This document shows, piece by piece, positions 14,463 to 23,199 of a stretch of DNA of 64,000 nt. Origin of the DNA: Streptomyces brevispora (GTDB taxonomy: Bacteria > Actinomycetota > Actinomycetes > Streptomycetales > Streptomycetaceae); contig NZ_VIWW01000001.1 in the NCBI RefSeq assembly GCF_007829885.1, positions 4,774,001 through 4,838,000 on the forward strand. Reading direction: 5' to 3'. Under the pieces are notes generated by a model. It saw only the letters and a program-made list of their open reading frames with translations. It had not been told where the DNA came from and made no database searches. Position numbers and translations under genes: made by a program. How positions within the stretch are numbered: the stretch's first letter is position 1; every line of letters begins with the position of its first letter.

Positions 14463-15941
14463 GTGAGTGGCAGTGGCGCAGGCGATGCGAATGCCGGTAA
14501 GCGCCCGAACGGGCAATTGGGATCATGGTTCGTGCGCAGCGGCTGGTCGAAGGGCGAGCTGGCCCGACAGGTGAACCGCAGGGCACGCCAGATGGGCGCC
14601 CATCACATCAGCACCGACACCTCCCGGGTGCGGCGCTGGCTCGACGGTGAGCAGCCGCGCGAACCGATCCCGCGCATCCTGTCCGAGCTGTTCTCGGAAC
14701 GCTTCGGCACCGTCGTCGCCGTCGAGGACCTGGGGTTACGCACCGCGCACCAGGCCCCGTCGGTGGCCGGCGTCGATCTGCCCTGGGCCGGACCGCAGAC
14801 CGTCGCCCTGCTCAGCGAGTTCTCCCGCAGCGACCTGATGCTCGCCCGCCGCGGATTCCTCGGCAGCTCCCTCACCCTCGCCGCCGGCCCCGCCCTCATC
14901 GAACCCATGCAGCGCTGGCTGGTGCCCGTCGTGCCCGCCGCCGCCGCGGAGCCGGACCCGGCCGCCGCCCGCCGCCCCTCCCGGCTCTCCGGCCCGGAAC
15001 TCGACCTGCTGGAGTCCACCACCGCGATGTTCCGCCAGTGGGACGCGCAGTGCGGCGGCGGACTGCGCCGCAAGGCCGTGGTCGGTCAGCTCCACGAGGT
15101 CACCGACCTGCTCCAGGAGCCGCAGCCCGCCGCCACCGCGAAGCGGTTGTTCCGCTGCGCTGCCGAACTGGCCGAGCTCGCGGGCTGGATGAGCTACGAC
15201 GTGGGCCTCCAGCCCACCGCCCAGAAGTACTTCGTCCTCGCCCTGCACGCCGCCAAGGAAGCCGGTGACAAGCCGCTCGGCTCGTACGTCCTGTCCAGCA
15301 TGAGCCGCCAGATGATCCACCTCGGCAGGCCCGACGACGCCCTCGAACTGATCCACCTCGCGCAGTACGGCAGCAGGGACTGCGCGACCCCCCGGACCCA
15401 GGCCATGCTGTATGCGATGGAGGCCCGCGCCTACGCCAACATCGGCCTGCCCAGCAAGTGCAAACGAGCCGTCCGGATGGCCGAGGACACCTTCGCCGAC
15501 GTGGGCATCGACGGCGAGGCCGAGCCCGAGCCCGACTGGATCCGGTTCTTTTCCGACGCGGAGCTCCACGGCGAGAACTCCCACTCCTACCGCGACCTGG
15601 CCTATGTGGCCGGCCGCAGCCCCACGTACGCCTCGCTTGCCGAACCCGTCATGCGCAAGGCGGTCGAGCTCTTCGGCGAGGACGACGAGCACCAGCGGTC
15701 CTACGCCCTCAACCTGATCGGACTCGCCACGGTCCACCTCCTCAAGCGCGAGCCCGAGGAGTCCACCGTGCTCGCCGAGAAGGCCCTGCGCGTCGCCAAG
15801 AAGGTCCGCTCCGAGCGCGTCAACACCCGGCTGCGCAAGACGGTCGACACCGCGGCCAGGGACTTCGGGGACATTCCCGAGGTCGCCCGGCTCACCGATC
15901 TCCTCACCGAACAACTGCCCGAGACCGCCGAAGCGGTCTAG
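14463..15941 (+). CDS. nsdA: NsdA-like negative regulator of sporulation and antibiotic production
   Basis: A 492-residue protein matching NsdA, which in S. coelicolor represses sporulation and antibiotic synthesis when intact. The N-terminal ~80 residues (WFVRSGWSKGELARQVNRRA ... VRRWLDGEQPREP) resemble a small helix-turn-helix-like module. The rest is helical with TPR-like repeats (for example AMLYAMEARAYANIGLPSKCKRAVRMAED). The GTG start at 14463 is preceded by GGGATGGGGG. Codon 92 (14736-14738) is TTA, the rare leucine codon read by the developmental tRNA BldA. Position between ftsY and amtB supports the name. A 35-bp duplication covers its stop codon. Confidence 0.88.
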   Translation: MSGSGAGDANAGKRPNGQLGSWFVRSGWSKGELARQVNRRARQMGAHHISTDTSRVRRWLDGEQPREPIPRILSELFSERFGTVVAVEDLGLRTAHQAPSVAGVDLPWAGPQTVALLSEFSRSDLMLARRGFLGSSLTLAAGPALIEPMQRWLVPVVPAAAAEPDPAAARRPSRLSGPELDLLESTTAMFRQWDAQCGGGLRRKAVVGQLHEVTDLLQEPQPAATAKRLFRCAAELAELAGWMSYDVGLQPTAQKYFVLALHAAKEAGDKPLGSYVLSSMSRQMIHLGRPDDALELIHLAQYGSRDCATPRTQAMLYAMEARAYANIGLPSKCKRAVRMAEDTFADVGIDGEAEPEPDWIRFFSDAELHGENSHSYRDLAYVAGRSPTYASLAEPVMRKAVELFGEDDEHQRSYALNLIGLATVHLLKREPEESTVLAEKALRVAKKVRSERVNTRLRKTVDTAARDFGDIPEVARLTDLLTEQLPETAEAV

Positions 15942-15992
15942 CGGCACCCCTGCCCGGGACCGCCGTAGCGGTCCGGCGGCACCCCTGCCCCG
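15923..15992. repeat. Two-copy 35-bp tandem duplication over the nsdA stop codon
   Basis: The segment 15923-15957 is followed directly by a near copy at 15958-15992 with about four differences. The first copy contains the nsdA TAG; in the second the corresponding bases are changed, so no stop is present there. The duplication lengthens the 3' flank of nsdA without altering the protein. Confidence 0.7.
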
Positions 15993-16160
15993 GCCACGAC
16001 GGCCACCCCGCACAGACCGACTTCGGCTCCCCCGATTGCCAGGTCAGTGGGTGGTCGCCGTGGCCGGTTCGTGTGGTCGTTCCCGTACCGGAGCGTCGTA
16101 ACCGCACCGTATGCGGCCAGGGCCGCAGAGTAGGCCCGAGCGCGGATGCGGCACGGGCGG

Positions 16161-16207
16161 TTCATGGGGACGTAACACGTCGCTCCCCTTCGTCACTGCG
16201 GCGAAAC
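16161..16207 (+). promoter_or_regulatory. GlnR-type nitrogen operator upstream of amtB
   Basis: Two half-site pairs are visible: TTCAT-n6-GTAAC (16161-16176) and GTCAC-n6-GAAAC (16192-16207). The second is a textbook actinobacterial GlnR box (gTnAC-n6-GaAAC). GlnR activates amtB-glnK-glnD under nitrogen limitation in Streptomyces, and this element lies about 140 bp upstream of the amtB start. Confidence 0.8.
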
Positions 16208-16344
16208 ACCGTGCGGCATCGGCGGAAACGGCACTGGGCGAATCTCATGGCGCATAACCGGCCCGCACCTTTTCCCCAGTGGTCCCGCACGTGGTTGTGC
16301 CCCCATCGCCCGCACGCGGCCGCACCGACGACGAGGAGACGCCG

Positions 16345-17685
16345 ATGCCCCCAGGCATCACGACGCTCGCAGCAGACGCCCCGACGCTCTCTGCCGCCAA
16401 CACCGGATTCATGCTCATCTGCTCCGCCCTGGTGATGATCATGACTCCGGCCCTGGCCTTCTTCTACGGAGGCATGGTCCGCGTCAAGAGCACCCTCAAC
16501 ATGCTGATGATGAGCTTCATCAGCCTCGGGATCGTCACGATCCTGTGGGTGCTGTACGGATTCAGCCTCGCCTTCGGCACCGACATCGGGTCCTTCATCG
16601 GCTGGAGCTCGGACTTCGCGGGCTTCAGCGGGATCGGTGTCACCCAGCTCTGGGACGGCTACACCATCCCGGTCTACGTCTTCGCCGTCTTCCAGCTGAT
16701 GTTCGCCATCATCACCCCGGCCCTGATAAGTGGTGCTCTCGCCGACCGGGTCAAGTTCACCTCCTGGGCGCTCTTCATCACCCTCTGGGTCACCGTCGTC
16801 TACTTCCCGGTCGCGCACTGGGTCTGGGGGGCGGGCGGCTGGCTGTACGAGCTCGGTGTCATCGACTTCGCCGGCGGTACGGCCGTCCACATCAACGCCG
16901 GTGCCGCGGCGCTCGGCGTGATCCTCGTCATCGGCAAGCGGGTCGGCTTCAAGAAGGACCCGATGCGGCCGCACAGCCTGCCGCTCGTCATGCTCGGCGC
17001 CGGTCTGCTCTGGTTCGGCTGGTTCGGGTTCAACGCCGGCTCGTGGCTCGGCAACGACGACGGCGTCGGCGCGGTCATGTTCGTCAACACACAGGTCGCC
17101 ACCGCCGCCGCGATGCTCGCCTGGCTCGGCTACGAGAAGCTCCGCCACGGCTCCTTCACCACCCTCGGCGCCGCCTCCGGCGCCGTCGCGGGACTCGTAG
17201 CCATCACCCCGTCCGGTGGTGCCATCAGCCCGCTCGGCGCCATCGCGGTCGGTGCCATCGCCGGTGTCCTGTGCGCCGTGGCGGTCGGTCTGAAGTACCG
17301 GTTCGGCTACGACGACTCCCTGGACGTCGTCGGCGTCCACCTCGTCGGCGGCATCACGGGCTCCCTGCTCATCGGCCTCTTCGCCACCGGCGGAGTCCAG
17401 TCCGACGCCAAGGGCCTCTTCTACGGCGGCGGACTCGACCAGCTCGGCAAGCAGGCCGTCGGCGTCTTCGCCGTCCTCGCGTACTCTCTGGTCGTCTCCG
17501 CGGTCCTCGCCCTCATCCTCGACAAGACGATCGGGATGCGGGTCGACGAGGACGACGAGGTCTCCGGCATCGACCAGGTCGAGCACGCCGAGACCGCGTA
17601 CGACTTCAGCGGCGCCGGCGGCGGTTCGTCCGCGCGCTCCACGGCCCCCGCGACAGCCCCGACCAACAAGAAGGTGGACGCATGA
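16345..17685 (+). CDS. amtB: Ammonium transporter AmtB
   Basis: A 446-residue ammonium channel of the Amt/Mep/Rh family in the cytoplasmic membrane. About eleven hydrophobic helices are visible, with the hallmark motifs FFYGGMVRVKSTLNMLMMSF near the N-terminus, GALADRVKFTSWALF, FAGGTAVHINAGAAALG (signature, including a pore His) and DVVGVHLVGGITGSL (second pore His). The hydrophilic C-terminal tail with VDEDDEVSGIDQVEHAE is the GlnK-contact region. The ATG at 16345 has a GAGGAG ribosome-binding site. Its stop overlaps the glnK start (ATGA), and a GlnR-type box lies upstream. Confidence 0.96.
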   Translation: MPPGITTLAADAPTLSAANTGFMLICSALVMIMTPALAFFYGGMVRVKSTLNMLMMSFISLGIVTILWVLYGFSLAFGTDIGSFIGWSSDFAGFSGIGVTQLWDGYTIPVYVFAVFQLMFAIITPALISGALADRVKFTSWALFITLWVTVVYFPVAHWVWGAGGWLYELGVIDFAGGTAVHINAGAAALGVILVIGKRVGFKKDPMRPHSLPLVMLGAGLLWFGWFGFNAGSWLGNDDGVGAVMFVNTQVATAAAMLAWLGYEKLRHGSFTTLGAASGAVAGLVAITPSGGAISPLGAIAVGAIAGVLCAVAVGLKYRFGYDDSLDVVGVHLVGGITGSLLIGLFATGGVQSDAKGLFYGGGLDQLGKQAVGVFAVLAYSLVVSAVLALILDKTIGMRVDEDDEVSGIDQVEHAETAYDFSGAGGGSSARSTAPATAPTNKKVDA

Positions 17686-18020
17686 AGCTCATCACCGCAG
17701 TCGTGAAGCCCCACCGGCTTGACGAGATCAAGGAGGCCCTCCAGGGCTTCGGCGTCCAGGGCCTCACGGTCACGGAAGCCAGCGGCTACGGGCGTCAGCG
17801 CGGCCACACCGAGGTCTACCGGGGCGCCGAGTACACCGTCGACCTCGTCCCGAAGATCCGCATCGAGGTCCTCGTCGAGGACGAGGACTCCGAACAGCTC
17901 ATCGACGTCGTCGTCAAGGCCGCCCGGACCGGCAAGATCGGTGACGGCAAGGTCTGGAGCGTGCCGGTCGAGACCGCGGTCCGGGTCCGTACCGGCGAAC
18001 GCGGCCCGGACGCACTCTGA
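17682..18020 (+). CDS. glnK: PII nitrogen regulatory protein GlnK
   Basis: A 112-residue PII protein that binds ATP/ADP and 2-oxoglutarate and gates AmtB. It starts MKLITAVVKPHRLDEIKEAL. The T-loop contains TEVYRGAEYTVD with Tyr51, the residue modified in this family (adenylylated in Streptomyces). The C-terminal signature TGKIGDGKVWSVPVE is intact. It overlaps amtB by 4 nt and is followed 31 nt later by glnD. Confidence 0.97.
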   Translation: MKLITAVVKPHRLDEIKEALQGFGVQGLTVTEASGYGRQRGHTEVYRGAEYTVDLVPKIRIEVLVEDEDSEQLIDVVVKAARTGKIGDGKVWSVPVETAVRVRTGERGPDAL

Positions 18021-18051
18021 CCGACAGTTCCTTAAACGGAAAGGCAGTTGG

Positions 18052-20505
18052 GTGACGAGTACCGAAGTGACCACCGAATCCGAGGACTCGGGACCCAGCG
18101 GCTATGCGGCGGCCCGGCTGCGCCTCCTCCAGGAGAAGGCACAGCCCGGGCCGCCGCGCCGTGCGGCCCTCGCCTCGCTCACCGACGACTGGCTGACCGC
18201 CCTCTTCGCCGCCGCGGCCGCACACGCCGGTGTCCGCGGCGCCGCCCTCGTCGCCGTCGGCGGCTACGGCCGCGGCGAACTCTCCCCGCGCAGCGACCTC
18301 GACCTGCTGCTCCTGCACGACGGCACCGCCGACGCCGGAGCCGTCGCCGCCCTCGCCGACCACATCTGGTACCCGGTCTGGGACCTCGGCCTCGCCCTCG
18401 ACCACTCCGTACGCACCCCCGCCGAAGCCCGCAGAACGGCGGGCGAGGACCTCAAGGTGCAGCTCGGCCTCCTCGACGCCCGGCCCGTCGCCGGGGACCT
18501 CGGCCTCGTCGCCTCCCTGCGCACCGCGATCCTCGCCGACTGGCGCAACCACGCCACCAAACGCCTGCCCGCGCTCGACGAGCTCTGCCGCGAACGGGCC
18601 GACCGCCAGGGCGAGCTTCAGTTCCTCCTGGAACCCGACCTCAAGGAGGCCCGCGGCGGACTCCGCGACGCCACCGCCCTGCGCGCCGTCGCCGCCTCCT
18701 GGGTCGCCGACGCACCCCGCGAGGGGCTCGCCGAGGCCCGACGCGTCCTGCTGGACGCCCGCGACGCACTGCACCTCACGACCGGCCGCGCCACCGACCG
18801 CCTCGCCCTCCAGGAGCAGGACCAGGTCGCCACCGACCTCGGCCTCCTCGACTCCGATGCGCTGCTGCGCCAGGTGTACGAGGCCGCCCGCACCGTCTCG
18901 TACGCCACCGACGTCACCTGGCGCGAGGTCAACCGGGTGCTGCGCGCCCGCTCGGTCCGCCCCCGGCTGCGCGCCATGCTGGGCGGCGGCCGGACCCCGG
19001 CCGTCGACCGCAGCCCGCTCGCCGACGGCGTCGTCGAGGCCGACGGCGAAGTCGTCCTCGCCCGCACCGCCCGCCCCGAACGGGACCCGGTGCTCGTCCT
19101 GCGCGCCGCCGCCGCAGCCGCCCAGTCCGAACTCCCGCTCTCCCGCCACGTCGTACGCCACCTCGCCACCACCGCCAAGCCGCTGCCCGTGCCCTGGCCG
19201 GCCGAGGCCCGGGAGGAACTCGTCACCCTGCTCGGCGCGGGCGAGGCCACCGTCCCCGTCTGGGAGGCCCTCGAAGCCGAAGGGCTGATCACCCGGCTCC
19301 TGCCCGACTGGGAACGGGTCCACTGCCGGCCCCAGCGCAACCCCGTCCACACCTGGACCGTCGACCGCCACCTCGTCGAGGCGGCCGTCCGCGCCTCCTC
19401 CCTCACCCGCCGCGTCGGCCGCCCCGACCTGCTGCTCGTCGCCGCGCTGCTGCACGACATCGGCAAGGGCTGGCCCGGCGACCACTCCGTCGCCGGTGAG
19501 GTCATCGCCCGGGACATGGCCGCCCGGATCGGCTTCGACCAGCACGACGTGGGCGTCATCGCCACCCTCGTACGCCACCACCTGCTGCTCATCGAGACCG
19601 CCACCCGCCGCGACCTCGACGACCCGGCGACCGTCCGCTCCGTCGCCGGAGCGGTCGGCACCGCCTCCACCCTGGAGCTCCTGCACGCGCTCACCGAGGC
19701 CGACGCGCTCGCGACCGGACCCGCCGCCTGGTCCACCTGGCGCGCCTCCCTCGTCACCGAGCTGGTCAAACGCGTCGCGGCGGTCCTCGCCGGCGAGGCG
19801 CCCGAGGAGCCCGAACCCGCCGCCCCCGGCGTGGAACAGGAACGCCTGGCCATCGAGGCCCTGCGCACCGGTGAGCCGGTCCTCGCCCTGCACGCCCAGA
19901 CCGAGTCGACGGACGAGGACGGCGCCCCCGAACCCATCGGCGTCGAACTCCTCATCGCCCTCCCGGACCGGCCCGGCGTCCTTCCCGCCGCCGCCGGGGT
20001 CCTCGCCCTGCACCGCCTCACCGTCCGCGCCGCGGACCTGCGGGCCGTCGAGCTCCCCACCGAACTGGGGGACTCCGCCGATGTGCTGCTCCTCAGCTGG
20101 CGGGTCGCGGCCGAGTACGGATCGCTGCCCCAGGCCGCCCGGCTGCGCGCCGACCTCGTACGCGCCCTGGACGGATCGCTGGACATCCGGTCCCGGCTGG
20201 CCGAGCGCGAGGCGGCCTACCCGCGCCGCCGCGGGGTGAAGGCCCCGCCGCCGAGGGTCACGGTCGCGGCGGCCGGCTCGCAGCTGGCCACGGTGATCGA
20301 GGTGCGCGCCCAGGACGCCCCGGGACTGCTGCACCGGATCGGCCGGGCGCTGGAACAGAGCGCGGTACGGGTCCGCAGCGCGCATGTGTCCACGCTGGGG
20401 GCCAATGCCGTGGACGCCTTCTACGTCACGGACACGGACGGTGGGCCACTGCCCGCCGCACGCGCCGCGGAGCTGGCCCAGGAGGTCGAGAAGGCGCTCG
20501 GCTGA
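18052..20505 (+). CDS. glnD: PII nucleotidyltransferase GlnD
   Basis: An 817-residue enzyme that modifies and demodifies GlnK; in Streptomyces it is known to act as an adenylyltransferase rather than a uridylyltransferase. Domains in order are the nucleotidyltransferase with GGYGRGELSPRSDLD (about residues 67-81), a helical GlnE-like segment with LEPDLKEARGGLRD, an HD phosphohydrolase with LLHDIGKGWPGDHS (about residue 467) and two C-terminal ACT domains, the last containing DAPGLLHRIGRALEQSAV. The GTG start at 18052 follows GGAAAGG. It is the third gene of the GlnR-controlled operon, ended by the hairpin at 20537. Confidence 0.95.
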   Translation: MTSTEVTTESEDSGPSGYAAARLRLLQEKAQPGPPRRAALASLTDDWLTALFAAAAAHAGVRGAALVAVGGYGRGELSPRSDLDLLLLHDGTADAGAVAALADHIWYPVWDLGLALDHSVRTPAEARRTAGEDLKVQLGLLDARPVAGDLGLVASLRTAILADWRNHATKRLPALDELCRERADRQGELQFLLEPDLKEARGGLRDATALRAVAASWVADAPREGLAEARRVLLDARDALHLTTGRATDRLALQEQDQVATDLGLLDSDALLRQVYEAARTVSYATDVTWREVNRVLRARSVRPRLRAMLGGGRTPAVDRSPLADGVVEADGEVVLARTARPERDPVLVLRAAAAAAQSELPLSRHVVRHLATTAKPLPVPWPAEAREELVTLLGAGEATVPVWEALEAEGLITRLLPDWERVHCRPQRNPVHTWTVDRHLVEAAVRASSLTRRVGRPDLLLVAALLHDIGKGWPGDHSVAGEVIARDMAARIGFDQHDVGVIATLVRHHLLLIETATRRDLDDPATVRSVAGAVGTASTLELLHALTEADALATGPAAWSTWRASLVTELVKRVAAVLAGEAPEEPEPAAPGVEQERLAIEALRTGEPVLALHAQTESTDEDGAPEPIGVELLIALPDRPGVLPAAAGVLALHRLTVRAADLRAVELPTELGDSADVLLLSWRVAAEYGSLPQAARLRADLVRALDGSLDIRSRLAEREAAYPRRRGVKAPPPRVTVAAAGSQLATVIEVRAQDAPGLLHRIGRALEQSAVRVRSAHVSTLGANAVDAFYVTDTDGGPLPAARAAELAQEVEKALG

Positions 20506-20536
20506 TCCCCCGGCCGGGTGAACACCCCGTGAAGTC

Positions 20537-20568
20537 GCCCTCGTCCGTCACGAGTACCGGGCGAGGGC
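20537..20568 (+). terminator. Terminator-like hairpin after glnD
   Basis: A stem of about 10 bp (gccctcgtcc / gggcgagggc region, with one G-T pair) followed by tttgcg. It lies 31 nt after the glnD stop. Confidence 0.65.
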
Positions 20569-20648
20569 TTTGCGTTCTCCGGGGTCCGGATACCCTGGGG
20601 GACGACCGACCTGCCACCCGCCCCCGACCCTGAGGACCGACGAGCGCC

Positions 20649-22199
20649 GTGTTCGATACTCTCTCCGACCGCCTTGCCGCGACTTTCAAGAACCTCAGGG
20701 GCAAGGGCCGCTTGTCCGAGGCGGACATCGACGCCACGGCTCGCGAGATCCGTATCGCCCTGCTCGAGGCCGATGTCGCCCTGCCCGTCGTCCGGTCCTT
20801 CATCGCCAACGTCAAGGAGCGGGCGCGCGGCGTCGAGGTCTCCCAGGCGCTGAACCCCGCGCAGCAGATGATCAAGATCGTCAACGAGGAGCTCGTCTCC
20901 ATCCTCGGTGGCGAGACCCGGCGGCTGCGGTTCGCCAAGACCGCGCCCACCGTGATCATGCTCGCGGGTCTCCAGGGTGCCGGTAAGACGACCCTCGCCG
21001 GAAAGCTCGGCGTCTGGCTCAAGGGCCAGGGCCACTCCCCGCTGCTCGTCGCCTGTGACCTCCAGCGCCCCAACGCCGTCAACCAGCTGAGCGTCGTCGC
21101 CGACCGCGCCGGTGTCGCGGTGTACGCGCCCCAGCCGGGCAACGGCGTGGGCGACCCGGTCCAGGTCGCCAAGGACTCGATCGAGTTCGCCCGGTCCAAG
21201 CAGTACGACGTCGTCATCGTCGACACCGCCGGCCGTCTCGGCATCGACCAGGAGCTGATGCAGCAGGCCGCGGACATCCGCGACGCCGTCAGCCCCGACG
21301 AGATCCTCTTCGTCGTCGACGCGATGATCGGTCAGGACGCGGTCAACACCGCCGAGGCCTTCCGCGACGGCGTCGGCTTCGACGGTGTGGTGCTCTCCAA
21401 GCTCGACGGCGACGCCCGCGGTGGTGCGGCCCTGTCGATCGCCCACGTCACGGGCAAGCAGATCATCTTCGCGTCGAACGGCGAGAAGCTCGAGGACTTC
21501 GACGCCTTCCACCCGGACCGGATGGCCTCGCGCATTCTCGACATGGGTGACCTGCTCACCCTGATCGAGCAGGCGGAGAAGACCTTCAGCCAGGAAGAGG
21601 CCGCCAAAATGGCCTCCAAGCTGGCGTCCAGCAAGGGCAAGGACTTCACGCTCGACGACTTCCTCGCCCAGATGGAGCAGGTCCGGAAGATGGGCTCCAT
21701 CTCCAAGCTGCTCGGGATGCTGCCCGGCATGGGGCAGATCAAGGACCAGATCAACAACATCGACGAGCGCGACGTGGACCGCACCGCCGCGATCATCAAG
21801 TCGATGACCCCGAAGGAGCGCGCCGAGCCGACGATCATCAACGGCTCGCGCCGTGCCCGTATCGCCAAGGGCTCCGGCGTCGAGGTCAGCGCCGTGAAGA
21901 ACCTGGTCGAGCGGTTCTTCGACGCACGCAAGATGATGTCGAAGATGGCACAGGGCGGCGGCATGCCGGGGATGCCCGGGATGCCGGGCATGGGCGGCGG
22001 TCCCGGCCGGCAGAAGAAGCAGGTCAAGCAGGCCAAGGGCAAGCGCAAGAGCGGTAACCCGATGAAGCGCAAGGCCGAGGAGCAGGCCGAGGCCGCCCGC
22101 CGCGAGCAGGCGGCGCAGGGCGGCGCCTTCGGTCTGCCGGCCGGCCAGGACGACAAGAACTTCGAGCTGCCGGACGAGTTCAAGAAGTTCATGGGCTGA
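20649..22199 (+). CDS. ffh: Signal recognition particle protein Ffh
   Basis: A 516-residue SRP54 GTPase that binds signal sequences and 4.5S RNA. The N domain (MFDTLSDRLAATFKNLRGKG start) is followed by the G domain with LQGAGKTTLAGKLG (about residues 107-120), DTAGRLGIDQELM, and SKLDGDARGGAALS. The M domain has SKLLGMLPGMGQIKDQ, the RNA-binding segment NGSRRARIAKGSGVEV, and a Met/Gly-rich tail (MPGMPGMPGMGGG) followed by a Lys-rich end. The GTG at 20649 is the chosen start. It partners FtsY (11951-13147). A very long hairpin follows. Confidence 0.97.
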   Translation: MFDTLSDRLAATFKNLRGKGRLSEADIDATAREIRIALLEADVALPVVRSFIANVKERARGVEVSQALNPAQQMIKIVNEELVSILGGETRRLRFAKTAPTVIMLAGLQGAGKTTLAGKLGVWLKGQGHSPLLVACDLQRPNAVNQLSVVADRAGVAVYAPQPGNGVGDPVQVAKDSIEFARSKQYDVVIVDTAGRLGIDQELMQQAADIRDAVSPDEILFVVDAMIGQDAVNTAEAFRDGVGFDGVVLSKLDGDARGGAALSIAHVTGKQIIFASNGEKLEDFDAFHPDRMASRILDMGDLLTLIEQAEKTFSQEEAAKMASKLASSKGKDFTLDDFLAQMEQVRKMGSISKLLGMLPGMGQIKDQINNIDERDVDRTAAIIKSMTPKERAEPTIINGSRRARIAKGSGVEVSAVKNLVERFFDARKMMSKMAQGGGMPGMPGMPGMGGGPGRQKKQVKQAKGKRKSGNPMKRKAEEQAEAARREQAAQGGAFGLPAGQDDKNFELPDEFKKFMG

Positions 22200-22203
22200 C
22201 CGG

Positions 22204-22263
22204 CCCGCACACGCCCGAGGGGGCGCCCGCTTCACGGCGGGCGCCCCCTCGGGCGTGTGCGGG
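22204..22263 (+). terminator. Very long terminator hairpin after ffh
   Basis: A perfect 27-bp inverted repeat (22204-22230 against 22237-22263) with a 6-nt loop (ttcacg), starting 4 nt after the ffh stop. It is the strongest hairpin in the window and could terminate transcription from either side. Confidence 0.9.
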
Positions 22264-22393
22264 GAGGTGGGGCCCCGTCGGCGGGTGTGAGGGAGTCGGG
22301 GTCCCCCCATGGGCCAGCGGGCAGCCGCTCCGAGAGCTTCGCCCCTGTTTCTCCCTTGGTGTCGGCTCAACGGCTGTCGGCAGAGGAGCACGC

Positions 22394-23150
22394 GTGACCA
22401 GTCCGGTACCTCCCCGCGACCGAACCGACCAGCCCTGGCGCTCCGAGGGCGCCCCGCCGCCCACGCCGCCGGGCCGGAAGATGCCGGGAGGCTGGGGCGG
22501 GCTGCTGCTGACCGCGCTGGCCGTCTACCTGATCGCCAATCTGGTGCTCTCCTTCTTCAACGGCGAGCAAGAGCCGACGATCGAGAGGAACGCCGCAGGA
22601 CCGCGTACCACGAGAGCGGGCACGCGCTGCTCGGCATGCTCCAGCCGGGCGCCGACCCCGTCCGCAAGGTCACCATCGTGCCGCGCGGCCGGGCGCTCGG
22701 GGTCACCCTCTCGACACCGGACGCCGACAAGTACGCGTACACCGAGGAGTATCTGCGCGGCCGGATCATCGGCGCGCTCGGCGGGATGGCGGCCGAGCAG
22801 GTGGTGTTCGGCGTCGTCACCACGGGCGCGGAGAGCGATCTGGAGCAGGTCACCGGTCTGGCCTGGGGCATGGTGGGCCGCTGGGGCATGAGCCACAAGG
22901 TGGGCCGGCTGGCGGCGATCCCGGCCGATGCCCAGCAGGCGTACGGCCTCTCGGCCGCGCCCGCGACGCTGGACGCGGTGGACGGTGAGATGCGGCGCAT
23001 CGTCGACGAGTGCTACGAGGAGGCGTGCCGGCTACTGGGCACAACCGGGACCGGCTGGACTCGCTGGCCGGGGCGCTGCTGCAGAACGAGACGCTGGACG
23101 AGGCGGCCGCCTACCGGGCCGCGGGGATCACCCGGCTGGCCAAACCGTAG
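22394..23150 (+). pseudogene. Internally deleted, frameshifted FtsH-like AAA protease
   Basis: This is the remains of an FtsH-type membrane zinc protease. A GTG at 22394 opens an N-terminus with one membrane helix (WGGLLLTALAVYLIANLVLSFF). From about 22585 the coding continues in another frame with the M41 peptidase domain: RRRTAYHESGHALLG (HExxH at 22609-22623) and YAYTEEYLRGRIIGALGG. The whole AAA ATPase domain, some 370 residues, is missing at the junction. A second frame change near 23035 is needed to reach the natural C-terminus (DRLDSLAGALLQ ... ITRLAKP) and the TAG at 23148. Three frames are therefore used and no functional protease can be made. Confidence 0.85.
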
Positions 23151-23199
23151 GGGTCCCGTTTCCTGCGTCGTGGGTTCGCGAGGCCGGCCCTCCGGCTCC

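Noticed and set aside
16734..16739. Rare ATA isoleucine codon in amtB as a sign of transfer
   Set aside because: It is a single codon in an otherwise typical, syntenic gene.
17914..20385. Very long open frame on the minus strand opposite glnD
   Set aside because: It is the antisense of a GC-rich gene, with Gly/Val/Asp-rich low-complexity sequence and no family motif, while glnD has all its domains.
22261..22393. Small gene or RNA between the ffh terminator and the ftsH remnant
   Set aside because: No ribosome-binding site, no structure and no recognisable sequence.
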